This document shows positions 25,770-37,000 of a DNA stretch of 64,000 bases, one piece after another (positions within the stretch are counted from its first letter, which is position 1; each line of letters starts with the position of its first letter). Below the pieces are notes generated by a model. That model saw only the letters and a program-made list of their open reading frames with translations, had not been told where the DNA came from and made no database searches. The translations under genes and the position numbers were made by a program. The stretch is from positions 1,364,001-1,428,000 of the forward strand of contig OZ017759.1 in NCBI GenBank assembly GCA_963969365.1, given 5' to 3'. Origin of the DNA: Asterochloris sp. CNOR1. Its lineage: Eukaryota > Chlorophyta > Trebouxiophyceae > Trebouxiales > Trebouxiaceae.

Positions 25770-28372
25770 ATGCCGCTTCTCAAAGGAAACATTGAGCTGT
25801 GGAGAGATCATGTTGACGCTCTGAAAGTACCCCGTTTATTGCTGCAGATGGTTGTCGGGCAGTCGGAGCGATGGGCTGCCCGCAGCCTCACACCCCCTCC
25901 GCACAGCTACCAAAAGCTCAAGCGTTCACTGAGGAACAAAGCCCTTGCTGCTGCAGAACATTATTGAGGCAGTGGAGAGTGTGGGGCGCCTGCAGCGCTC
26001 CGACCATATCCGTAAGGCAGTCAACTACGTCAAGATCCTGCTGGAGAAGGGGGCAGACCCGAACGCCAAGGACGAGTGGGGCATTGGCTATGCCATACAC
26101 TATGCCATCTGGACAGGCAACATGGACCTCATCAGGCTGCTGGCAGACCACGAGCACTTCAACCCTGATGTGGATACAGGTGAGGCTTGCATGCAAGAGA
26201 GGTCAAGTGTGTTCCCAGGGACACGAATGCACTTTGTGAGGCTGATCCAAGCCAAGCACAACGTTCTATGCTGCATAGTACGTCTTCTGATGCATGGAGC
26301 CTCAAGTCTCACAGTCCTGAAGCCCCGAGCTGTCTCCAGCAATGATGAATGCAATTGCTTGCTGTAGTGCTGCAGGGCCAGACGGTCATGCCGGCAAGGA
26401 CACAAGCCTCTGCTCTCTTGATAAGTTGTTCACGCAAAACATCAGACAAGCAGTACCCTCTCCCACTCCCCTGTGCTCCTGGCCAGCCCAGCCAACCCCA
26501 CAATTGTGCAGCTGGTGATCTTGGAGACGCATCATGTGCACTGCAGGGCAGCCCTGTTAGGGATAGTGTGCCGTCTCAGACGCAGGCATGATGTTCCTCT
26601 GCACATCCTGCAGCCCTCTGCTCACCCCTGCCGTGGTCATGCTGCAGGACAGCTCCCTGCAAGGGGTTGTGAAGTCTACAACCCTGCCGGGAATGGCAAA
26701 TCTGGCTCACTTCGACCTCGCTCAAGCGATGCACTCCCTCCTGTGCTGTAGGCCAATTCTTCCGAGGGTATGACCAATACACACGGGCCATCCACATGGC
26801 AGCATACGAGGCTCGACCAGACCTGATGCGCCTTCTGCTGGCCAAAAAGGCCAACCCCGAGAACCCGGACCGTAAAGGACGTACGCCTGTGCAGTGCCTG
26901 CTGGCACCCAGCTTCTTTGATGGAGATGCCCTGCATGGGCAAGCGCACCACGCAACCCTGCGGCAAAGGCAGACCCTGCAGGTAGATGCTGTGGTTCTTT
27001 CTGTTGTTGGTCTTCAAAGTTTAAGCTGCTTGACTGGGACGCCCTGCAAGGGCAAGTGCACCACATGATCCTGCAGCAACAGCAGGCCTGCAGGTGATGC
27101 TGCGTTTTTCTGCTGGTCTGCTTCAAATGTGCCAGCTTGAAGGATGCGGACGCGCTGCATGGGCAAGAGCACCATGCCATACTGCAGACATTGCAGTAAG
27201 AGGATGCACCCAGGCCTGCCTGCAGAGTGGAGAAGGGATGTAGGGGTGTTCTGTCTGCCACAGCAGATGTAGTGCAACGCGCAGGAGGTCCCTGCCTGCA
27301 TGCCCTGCCTGCATTGGGTGCATGCAGAGGCAAGACCTGCAGATTGCCAACTTCTCAAAGCAGCAGTTGGGAGTTGCAGCAGCAATGCTTGCCCTTGTGC
27401 AGACAGTGCAGTCAGCAGGCTGCCTTGCGCCAGCCTGAATCCTTCCCTGCACCCCTGAATCAAGCATTGCTATTGCTGTACAGATTCTCATAGAGCGTGG
27501 AGCTGACGTGAACAAGCCCTTCCTGCCAGAGCAGTTGCCGGCCATCCCGTTCAAGGAGCTGGTCAAGCAGTGCCCCACAGCACTACACCTGGCCTGTGAT
27601 CGAGGGGACCTCGAACTAGTCAGGGTAAGCATGTTGACACCCAGTGGCTAGAATTGAAAGCTGCTGCCCAGAGGATGCAGAGCTGTTGGCTCAAGTCACT
27701 CTGTCCCTGCCGTCACATGGCTTTGCACCCAAGTGAGCAACCTTGCCCTTTCCCAGAAGTCGGCTGTGCCTCTTTCGCCAGGGTCCTCCAGCCATCCCCA
27801 AGCATCCCCCCACTTCCCTGCTGCAGGTGCTGCTGGGCGGTAACAGGGTGGACATCAATGGCGAGGCCCACCAGGAGACGGCCGCCAGCCCCCTCCAGAT
27901 TGCAGTGGAGCGTGGGGACCTGGACATAGTCAAGTGCCTGAAGGCCGCGGGCGCCGATGCCGAGCTGGCCCGCCTGACCGTGGCCACGAAGCTGCACAAG
28001 CTCAAGGCGGGGAAGCACAGCCGCAGCTCGAGCGCGCTACAGCTAGGGCATGCGCAGGGCAACGGGCTCCTGCCAGGGGACAAGGGGAAGCAGCCGCTAC
28101 GCAACGGGGATTCCCTGCACCGCGCAACGCGCAGCATGTCGATGAGCGAGCCCCTGCAGGCCCACCTGCAGCGCAGCGGGTCTGTGAGCAGCATGGCCAG
28201 CAGCAGCGATGCGGGTGCAGGCTCCAGTCGCAGCTCCAGCTTCACGAGCGCTGCAGGTGCTGTGCAGAGGGAAGGCGGGGGCCAGCATGGCACCAGGGCC
28301 CCGCCTCTACCTCGCTCTGGGGCTCGCGTCCCGCTCTCCTCACGAGCCCAGACTGTGATGACTGCCTCCTAG
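25770..28372 (+). CDS. ankyrin-repeat protein
   Basis: Six exons join to 1260 nt (419 residues): 25770-25826, 25957-26179, 26752-26981, 27343-27405, 27484-27624, 27827-28372. Ankyrin repeats include YVKILLEKGADPNAKDEWG with AIHYAIWTGNMDLIRLLADH, then AIHMAAYEARPDLMRLLLAK, then ILIERGADVNKPF with TALHLACDRGDLELVRVLLG, and PLQIAVERGDLDIVKCLKAAG. Ankyrin repeats mediate protein binding and no catalytic domain is visible. The last 180 residues are Ser/Gly/basic-rich and low in complexity. The first exon (MPLLKGNIELWRDHVDALK) is chosen because an in-frame stop lies before 25957 and this upstream ATG joins in phase 0. The start is moderately uncertain. The third exon ends with DALHGQAHHATLRQ, a unit copied twice downstream. 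Confidence 0.75.
26918..27215 (+). repeat. exon echo: three copies of the ankyrin-gene DALHGQ exon end
   Basis: Three tandem units of about 125 bp encode GDALHGQAHHATLRQRQ, WDALQGQVHHMILQQQQ and ADALHGQEHHAILQTLQ. All three keep the GCNCTGCA-GGGCAAG-GCACCA core. The first ends in a working CTGCAG/GTAGAT donor and the second in GCAG/GTGATG. The third ends in CAG/TAAGAG, which has lost the donor. They could be serial alternative exons or decayed duplicates. Confidence 0.8.
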
Positions 28373-29123
28373 TGCTTGACTCATTGCTTTCCCCTCATGT
28401 GGGCAGCTGCGTGACACTCTGTTGCCCATTACCTCAATTAACAAGCCTCTATTCCTGTCTGCTGACCCCTTCCTTGCCCAGAACATTTATCAGCAACTCA
28501 TGAACATCATCAAGCAATGACTCCCTGGCAGAGGCAGTTTCAGCCTTGTTGTTAGCCCCTGCAAAGCTCTTGAAGCTGGATGCCTTGAATGGTTAAGTGG
28601 TCGGATGAGCACTGTCTCACGGTGCAACAAACATTGTAAAGTCAAGACTGCACCTTGACAGACCTGTCAATTTTTGCTGCAATATCTCAAATGATGCCAA
28701 GAGGATCTCATGGAGACAGGGTACACCAGCTGGCAGAGCCTAATTCTTGACACATTCACATGCATTCAACATGGTATCAATTTGAGGTTGGGCATGCTCA
28801 TTGTGGTCATGGGAGCCCAACTGAAGGCAACTGAATTGGTCAATTGCAGTCTGCAAAGCAAAGGCTGGAATTGCCTCAAGGGGACTTTTGGTTGGGGTGG
28901 CCAATCGGCCAAAAGGTTGTTCATTTGTTGAGCTCCCTGTCACAATCTTGCAGCAGCCTGATGCCCACGCTGTAGCCTAAGTTGCCACTTGTTCTGTTGG
29001 TAGATATGAAAGAACCCGCCTGAACCATTCTGGGCTCGCCTCCTGTAGGGCAGCCAAGAAATCCTGGGAGTCAGCTGCTTGAATAGGTGCATCACTTACA
29101 AAGCGCGAGCCCAATCCTGCTCA
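28373..29123. other. convergent intergenic region, ankyrin gene / phosphoesterase
   Basis: The two genes meet tail to tail here. A TGTAA at 28635-28639 could polyadenylate the ankyrin transcript. A TTACA at 29096-29100 (TGTAA on the minus strand) lies about 24 nt past the phosphoesterase stop. No coding frame was recognised. Confidence 0.4.
29096..29100 (-). terminator. candidate TGTAA polyadenylation signal
   Basis: TGTAA on the minus strand, 24 nt downstream of the phosphoesterase stop codon. TGTAA is the predominant polyadenylation signal in chlorophytes. The motif is only five bases, so chance occurrence is possible. Confidence 0.4.
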
Positions 29124-32100
29124 TTATCCCATTCCCCACCTCAGCACAGTGCCATCTTGGGCTCTGAGCTCCACAGCAGCTGCGGGGAGAACCTCCACCA
29201 GGCCAGATCCAGCGACAGACCCTTGGCTCAATTGGTAAATCACGCGGCCACTAGCATCGACCAGGACAATGTGCTGATCTGCCAGGGTGACCTTCATGAG
29301 TACCACGCCCACTGCTGCGCCATTGAATGGGTCGTACTCCACCAGCATCTTGCATCCCACCTGGCCTGCAGGACATCACAGCAGCTATGGGTCGAGGCCG
29401 GCACTTGACTTCTGCCAGGGTGGGGCTGCAAAAAGCCAGGCAGGGCAGCACCACACTGTCTCAGGGACTCCAGGGCATCAGACGGCATAATCGGCCCTGA
29501 CGCTGCTGGGGTGTCAGGCCTCAAGGAAAGTGCAGCAACAGTGCTGCAGGCACGCGCCCAAACAGGCAAGCACAACTATCCCAGGCGCAGACTGACCCGG
29601 CACATCTTGCAGGCACAGGAGGCTCTGCCCGCCGATGCGCAGCCACACATCTGAGGTGCCGCTGCTGCCGCTTTCACTGTGGCTGCTGGGGCCTGCTTTG
29701 CGTCCAGAGCTGGCCCTTTCTGCATCTGCCTGGGAGCCCAGCGACTCCTGGAGCTGGTGCCAAACCGGCACTGGCAGGGGTATGCGACTGGGCAAGCTGT
29801 CGCCTGGTGCATTCCAGCTGCAGAGGCGGCTGAGCCAGTCAATGGGTGCTGAGGGGGAGGCTGATCGGAGTCCTGCCGGCCGTGCACGCTGCTGGTACAT
29901 GAAGCAGACTGTGCTGCACGGCAGGCCTGCCGCTGCTGCCACTGATGAGCTGCACATGCAACAATCCTGGTACGCAGAGCCCTGTGACCGCACCTTCGCT
30001 GCAAGTCGAGCCTTAGCTTCCCAGTGAGGTGGTCCACTGTGTACAGCTTGAACCCCTGCTGATCTCCTGCAGCGATGCAACAGAGGTGATCCATCTGCAG
30101 GAGCACAGATGAGGCAGCTCGGCCAGGCAGCACTGGTGGGGCAGCACACTGGAAGCAGCACCAAACTGGCTTTTCAGGCAAAAGGGCAGCACAGGTGAAT
30201 GTAAAAGGCACCCCTGGTGAGGCAACCAATGCAGGCTCCTGAGTTGGCCCAACTAAAACTAGCAAGCAGATCAGCCACCATGATGGAGGCAGGATTTGGA
30301 CTCACCTTCAAGAAAACGTGAGTGCCGGCAGCCATCACGATTGTAGTCACCTGCATGAACGCAGCTGCTATTATATCCGGGGTTGTGGAGCATGCACAAT
30401 GCTTGGAGGTATCTCAAAAAGCCAGCGGTGCAGGCCATGAAATGCAGGACGGAAGTGCCAGCTGCTGGTTGCTGCATGGTGGATACAGCTACACTGCTCA
30501 TGGAAGGGCCTCTCAGGCAGTACGAATCACATTATTTGACATCACTGTATGTCAGGTGGTTGGTTGTAATCATTGAGGCTTGCCCAAGGGTGTGCGGAGT
30601 AGCAAGCAGCACCGCTGAGAGCAAAGTATCATGGCACAAAGAGAGCTTGCTGCTCAGCAGCTTGAAGACGTCCCCTGTGCACCCACCAATGACGCCTGTG
30701 GAGACAAAGGTTGTCTGGCCCACATGCGAGAGGCTGTCATGGTAATCATGGGAGAGGTGAAAATGCCCTGCAAGTATCAAAATCTCTTCAGGTCAGTAAG
30801 AGACATGGCTGCCTTGTGACATGCTCTCTGCAGGGCGCAGCAAAGCAGAGACTCTGTCAGAAAGGACCAGCAGCAACAGGCCTGCTCGAATGAGGATCAC
30901 TTGGACAGCACACCAGGCAGAGTGCCTGCTGGAGTGGGGCACAGCGCTGCCTTGCGTAGCCAGCATCTGACATATTTTGGGCATATCCTGACCAGACGGG
31001 GTGGCAGCAGAATGCATGTGCTTGCTTGCCTGAGAACCAGAGCTTGATGTTTGGGTGCTGGCGGACTAGTTGCATGAAAACGCCTGGGTTGCTGCTGTGG
31101 TTGAGCCAGGCGCAGCGATTCTTGACGTGCACAGTCTGCGGTGGGCAGCAAACGATGCGCAGGGTCAGGGGGCCTGCCGCCTTGGTACGTTCCAGTGGGC
31201 AGACACGACACTGAGCAGCACACAAGGCAGGTGAGCCACCCGTTGCTTCAGCACAGCATCAGTCCAGATTGCCACAGGACATCCCTGCAGCATGGCAAAA
31301 CCCTACCAAGGCCCAGTTCAAGCTCACCAGCAGCACCTGCCATGAGTGGTGCATGTGTGGTCCAGGCACAGGACATCTTTGCACCGCAACACAGCTCTGC
31401 CCGGCCCTGCCAGGGTTCGCCTGCAGCACCCCGACCCAAGACACCATGTGTGGCGCATGCATGACACCAGGCAACAGGCTTGGAGCCTGCCCTGGGCTGC
31501 CTGACATGTGATGCCACAGCGCAGCCCTGCCAGGGCTCACCGGCAGCACTTTCAGGCCCGACCCCATGGGCGGTGCATGCGTGAACATGAGGACAGGGCG
31601 GCTGCCAGCTCTCTGCAGCGTGTCCCTCAGGAAGTCCAGCTGCTTGTCATCAATGTGGACCTCATGCACACTGCAAGGCAGACAGACCAATGCTGCAGCT
31701 GGGCTCACGCCAGGAAGGACATGCCTGGCAGCCAGACAGGGAGGCTGCAGCTGCATGGGGCATGCTGCAGCCAAGACAGGAGTGTGAGACCGAGCTCTGG
31801 ACAGCGCTACACATCAACAAAGGGACCCTGCATCAGGCAGGGCACTCTGCTGGGCGCCTGTGAGCAGGCTCTCAAGAAAGACAGGGCGGGTTGGCAAGCA
31901 GCTTGACATGGTCAAGCTCTAAACGTGGCTAGGGGCGGCAACTGGACAGGGCTTGGTGCGGCCCATCTACAAACAGGCTGACAAGTTGGGGGCCGTCACC
32001 AGATAGAGGTTATGCATCATGCACAACGAGACAAGGCGATGGCTATGGGAGTTGTGCTGCGCAGGCGGCTCAGCACACAGGTCAATGCCCTCACATCCTC

Positions 32101-33522
32101 ACCTGTCGGGGTTGCTGCGGAAGCGTACGGTGGACAGCCCAATCAAGACGGCTGGTCCCACCTCAGCAGCCCAATAGTGGCGCTGCTGGAAGACCTGCAT
32201 GCCCGGCACAAGCCGACAGTCTGCAGCTCAGCCAGCAGGGCAGAAGAGCGTTGCTGGTGACCAAACAGGCCCTATGACATGGCCACAGCAGAGGGTTGCA
32301 TGTCCACACCCTCCCTCCTCTGCCTGGCGAGGCGTTGGCCTCGATGAGCAGCGAAGACCCAGAAAGCAAAGGGAAACAGGACAGGACAGCATGGACATCA
32401 CGGAGACGAGTGGTCAGGCCAAACAGCAGCGGCCATGTATTGTTGGCAATGCCACCTGCGCAGTACCAGCTGTGCTCTTTGCATTGTAGGCCTACCTGCT
32501 TCCAAGCCTCCAGGTTCTGCTCATCAGTCTCAAAGTCTGAGCCCTCCAGATCTGAAGCAGAAGCGGCAGAGGCTTGCAGGCTGCACTGCCAGGCAGATGT
32601 CTAGAGGGGTGGCATAGTGGCACACAGCCTAGCATGCCAAGAGGCCGGTGCAGGCGGCAGACAAAGTCTGAAGACCGCTGAGCATCAGGAGGAAAGAGCG
32701 GACCTGCTGGCTTCTTCCACCTTTTCCTGTAGACTTTGCGGTTCAGGTGCAGGCTCACCATGGTTGCCAGTAATCAGGGCCTGGGGCCAAGGGAAGCCTG
32801 CCAGGTAGTGCCTGGCTGTCTCAAAGCAGGTCAGCGAGCCTGCAGAGGTTACTGCAAAGTCAGTGGTGCCCCCCAATGACCTTGGCATCAGCTCTTGCAG
32901 CCGATGTGACGAGGAACCAGCTCAGAGCGGCAGCAAGCACCCCATGCATCTTCATGAAGGTTGATCCTATTGCCAGCTTGCAGCCCGCTGCAGTGGATGT
33001 CGGTGCGGGGCCATGGCGCAGCAACGTACTGTCCGGAAACGTGCTGGCATTCTGGCGGCATTCTGCTTGGCAGCATACCTGGTCGCACCTCATATCCGCC
33101 CAAGTCCCCCAGCTGCACCAAACGGCCAACAGGGCGGCCTGTGCTGCCAGTGCCACTGCTGCTGTGCTGGCTACCGAGCAGGGCATCGTTTAGATGCTGC
33201 TGTGCAGCCTGGAAAGTGGGCATCTGATCGGGGACCAGATGCAGGTCGCCCACAACTGCAAGACGTAAACTCTGAAGATCCCTGCAAGACCACAGAGGAC
33301 TCAACAAGGGGCACCATTGCATCAGGTGGCATGCAGATGGCAGCGCAGGGCTTGCCTGTCATCAAAGCCTGGTGGTAAACCACTCCCCAGGCTATCAGCA
33401 TGGCCCGAGGCTGCATTTGTTGCCATCCTCCGGCCTGTGGAAGGCCTGCTTGAGGCTGATTGGTGCCTTGGCTTGTGAGCAAGGCGGGAGAAGGCCTGAG
33501 GTCGCTTGGCAAAAGTGCTCAT
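29124..33522 (-). CDS. calcineurin-like metallophosphoesterase, probably organelle-targeted
   Basis: Exons resolved with consistent phase: 33522-33356, 33281-33079, 32839-32759, 32551-32496, 32194-32103, 31670-31541, 31135-31030, 30767-30687, 30350-30306. Further exons follow near 30070-29995 (ends KLRLDLQR) and 29900-29590, and the last ends at 29124 with RVIYQLSQG and AQDGTVLRWGMG. Metallophosphoesterase motifs appear in order: VVGDLH, QLGDLGGYE, ITGNHDLEG, LMFTHAPPM, and FSGHFHLSH split by an intron. These are the GD-x-H, GD, GNH(D/E), H and G-H-x-H ligands of a di-metal centre. The N-terminus (MSTFAKRPQAFSRLAHKPRH) is basic and Ser-rich like a transit peptide, but targeting is inferred. 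The C-terminal part carries a beta-rich extension (FKLYTVDHLTGK; VEYDPFNGAAVGVVLMK). The substrate is unknown. The middle of the C-terminal region (29,590-30,060) is not confidently spliced. Confidence 0.75.
31290..31600 (-). repeat. exon echo: three copies of phosphoesterase exon-6 end and donor
   Basis: The exon end encoding FTHAPPMGSGLKVLP with its GTGAGCCCTGGCAGGGC donor context is followed by a copy encoding VMHAPHMVSWVGVLQ with GCGAACCCTGGCAGGGC. A third copy has CCACACATGCACCACTCATG and GTGCTGCTGGTGAGC. All three stay open in one frame. The catalytic His is present in all, but only the first has the full THAPP motif. Confidence 0.75.
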
Positions 33523-34079
33523 GCAGCTGCCCAGGCCTATGACCGGAGCAGAGCTGCACAACCGCAGCATCCCCTCCCTCAGCCGTGGCTCATCGAGACG
33601 GCTGCATACTTGGCAGACCCACCTTTCCAGCAAGAAGGGAAGTGGCCGGCAGCCTCTCATGTGTGTGTGTCTCTCTCAGCAAATGTAACAGCAGAGTTGT
33701 TCAGGAGGCAGGACGCACCAAGCAACAGGGAATCATGTGGTCAAGCACAATGTCAAATGAGTGGCTGTTCAACACAGAATTGATGTCACAGCATTGACAA
33801 AGGAGAAAAAACAGGTAAAAAGGAAGGCGCGGGCAAATGGCAAGAAAAATGGAAGAGGATACACGAGCAGTGCTTGACAGCACCTGGCAGTATGGTTCGC
33901 AAAATGAGAAGAAGAACGCAGTTCGCTAGTGATGTCACAGGAGGCGGGGTGCTTCAGTCTCTGTTGTTGCTCAAAAGATGCCCATCGCGCTTTGCCCACC
34001 TGTGGTTGAAATGCAGGTGGAGGCTGGGGCAGAATGCCACACAGCCAGCGTGAAGTGGCGCAATGCCCACATGGTGGCC
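33523..34079. other. tandem intergenic region, kinase 3' side / phosphoesterase 5' side
   Basis: This 557 bp lies between the kinase stop (34080) and the phosphoesterase start, both on the minus strand. It should hold the kinase 3' UTR and the phosphoesterase promoter. It is purine-rich around 33,800-33,860. No coding feature was recognised. Confidence 0.35.
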
Positions 34080-37000
34080 TCAAGGGTGGAATCTGGCGCT
34101 CTCCACAGCCTTTGGCAAAGCGAAAAACGAGCACAGCCAGTTGCGCGACTGCTTCCTCTGCTTGACGGGAGCCACAGGGCGCCACTCTGCTGTCTCTGGG
34201 GCCCATCCCGCAGGCTTCTTGCCAAGGGGCTCATACTGCAGCAGAGCATGAATTTCATTGCACTGGAGCAGTGGCTGATTCTGCAGCCACACTGCTTTAA
34301 GATGCAGTGGTGTTGTGGGGTAGCACACAGCGCAGCACCGCAACTTGTTAGCAGGGGCCATGCAGCACAACAGGATGCAGGCTGCTGCAGAGCACCCAGG
34401 GGGCACCAGAGCGCCTTGGGCCGACAAGACCCTTGACTCCAGCGCTGGATGAGACCATGCAGGCCGCCTCAATGCTACCATGAGTGCCTGTCCTCACCTT
34501 GCTGGCGCGGGGTGCACTGTCGATCAGCTTGACACCCTGGACTGAGGCCTTGCCATGGGTCTGAACACTCATCAACAGGTCGTCCTCAGGCCCATCGTTG
34601 CTGCCAAAAGCGTACCTGCTGCTCAGGTTGAGCAGCGGGCGGACCTCCGGCAGGATGAAGCTGCGCTGCCTGTACTGGGCAGCAGGGCAGCCTGCAGGCA
34701 GTGAGCAGTCATGGATTCAGCATGAAGCAACCAGCACAGAGTATGAGAGAACATTTGGCATATGAGCATTTGCAGCAGCAGCTGCCAAAACCTCTCTGAC
34801 TGCAGTCTGCATCGCAGCACAAGACTGCCCTGTCAGTCAAAGCTTGGCCCTGCAGCAGCTGAAGGCACAGCCACCTGACCTGTGCTTGAGCTGGCATCAC
34901 TGGTCTCGGTCCTGAAGCTGCAGGTGTGGCTGCCAGATGGCTCCGTGCCTGTCAAGCTGCGCACTGCTTCTGAACCCTTTGGAGAAGCACCCCACATAAT
35001 GTACTCCTGGGTGGTGTCGCCCGACAGGGCCTGCTGCTGGGTGCTGCGGCCAGCCTGCACAGATGCGTGAAAACTTGTAAGCACTCGACATCCAGGCTGT
35101 AAGGGTGAGACCAGCAAACCCTGGTTTGTGATGAGTAGATGTGCATAGGTTATGCAGGGAAAGCACTGTTGACTGCAAAGCTCTCCAGGACATGGCATTT
35201 GACCAGACACACATGATGGCCTGTGGGATCTCCAGCGCCACAGCGCGGGGGGGGGGGGGGCTGAGGTGTTACCGCGCAGCATAGAGGTGCATAAAGGCTC
35301 ACTCTCTCTGAGCCAGTCGAGGAGGTATTGCCAGACCCAGAGACAAGTAAGAACTCATCCGCCAGCTCCTGATGATGCGTCTCCTGCTCATTTGCAACTG
35401 CCTGGCTGGCTGCAAGGTCCCCCTGGGTGGTCAGTAGCACCTGGATGTCCACTGGACTGCTCATGCGCACTGCTGCAGGCCTCACATCTGCACAGCAGTA
35501 GGAGGGGTCCTCAAGTGGTGCCACAACATGGTGAGCACACCAGGCTTGGGATTCTGCAGACAGGGGAATGCAAAAAGTTGTCAAGGAAGCTGTACTTGGT
35601 GCAAGCACTCAGGGGCGACAGCAGCCCCTGCCACATCATGCAGAGCACGTGTGCAGTCTGCCAGGGGCATGCTGCAGTCAAGCCAGGTGAGGCACAGCAT
35701 GTGACTGTCCCAGGTGGACACAGCAGCGTGCACAGCACAGTAGGCCTCACCCTGCGAGCTGGGCACTGCAGCCCCCCAAGGGCGCCCCAGGTCCCTCTCC
35801 TGCTTCTCAACAATGTCCATCACCGCCACAGCGTCCCGCAGGCTGCGCAGCTTGGGCACCAGCTGCTCAAAGGTGGGTCGGTGCCGGGGTTTGCTCGCCC
35901 AGCAGCACTTTACAGTGCGCACCAACTCTGCGGGCAGCAACACGGAGCACTGTGAGCTGCTGACCTCCTGCTGCCCTGCCTGTGTCCAGTGTCAGCTGTA
36001 CAGTGAGCTGCAGTGTGGTGGCAGCAATCTAAGGCAGGATGGAGGAGGGGTTGTACCCTAGACTGCTGGCGGTGGGTCTGCATAGTCCCCGCCACAGCAA
36101 GCCCGGAGCTGCCGCTGACCTGGGTGCCAGTGCGCGGGGATGGCAGGCCTCCAGCCATCAGCTACGAGGCCTGAGAAGGCCCAGAGACCCTCCCGCTCAG
36201 TGGGGCTCACAGCTGCACCGCTCAACAGAGCGCTGCGTGTTAGCAGCTCGTATGCCAGGATGCCAAAGGAAAACACATCTGCAGCCTGGCCTGCAGGTCG
36301 CTGCCGTAGCACCTCTGGGGGCAGGTAAGCAAACTCTGCTGCAGAGCTGGGTGCTGGTGCCGTCTGCCTGCAGGCAGGTGGAACTCAACCAGGTGAGGCG
36401 GGTGGCAGCACATGTGGTAACAGCAGCTCCTGAATGCCCAGGGGCGTACTGATTTGGGCGCACCAAGAGGCCAATGGGACCCTGACCAAGGCTGTGAAGC
36501 ACAGCTGGAGGCCAGCAGGACAGTGCAGGGAGTCTCTAACGGCCAGCATGGCAGCAGCAACCCCTGTCATCACAGTTCCGACATCGGTTTCAGACGCAGG
36601 CATATGCGCTGCAGGGCCTGCAGCTCACCCTTGGTGCATGCAGTCCAGCAACTCCTGGAGCCCGCAGTCCGTGACTTTCACATGCCTCAGCTTGTGTGCT
36701 GACGTCAAGACAATGTTCTCCAGCTTCAGCCGCCTGCAGCACCAAAGTTGGGGATTAGTCATGCCACTCTGGCGCTCCCAACGCTGCAAAACAAGGGGCA
36801 AGGGGGCACTTGCATCCCATTGAAAATGCGCAGGAGGTGCATGCATGTACCACAAGCAGGAGTCGCAAGGCACGACTGGCATGTGTCGACCGTCAGGCGG
36901 CCTGGGCAGATGGAAGTCCCCATTGGCAGCACCATGAAGAGCTGGGTGACCTTCCCCCTCATGTGCGCTGCCCAAGCGACAGGCATCAAGATGCCATCTG

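Noticed and set aside
29576-30265. 229-codon minus-strand frame considered as a single exon of the phosphoesterase
   Set aside because: Its frame disagrees with the conserved-looking segments FKLYTVDHLTGK and APIDWLSRLCSW, which lie in other frames; it probably spans introns.
32876-32962. Minus-strand frame starting MKMHGVLAAALSWFLVTSAARA that looks like a signal peptide for the phosphoesterase
   Set aside because: It lies between exons whose splice phase joins perfectly (GYEVRPG/SLTCFETAR), and the first metal motif (VVGDLH) is upstream of it, so it is intronic.
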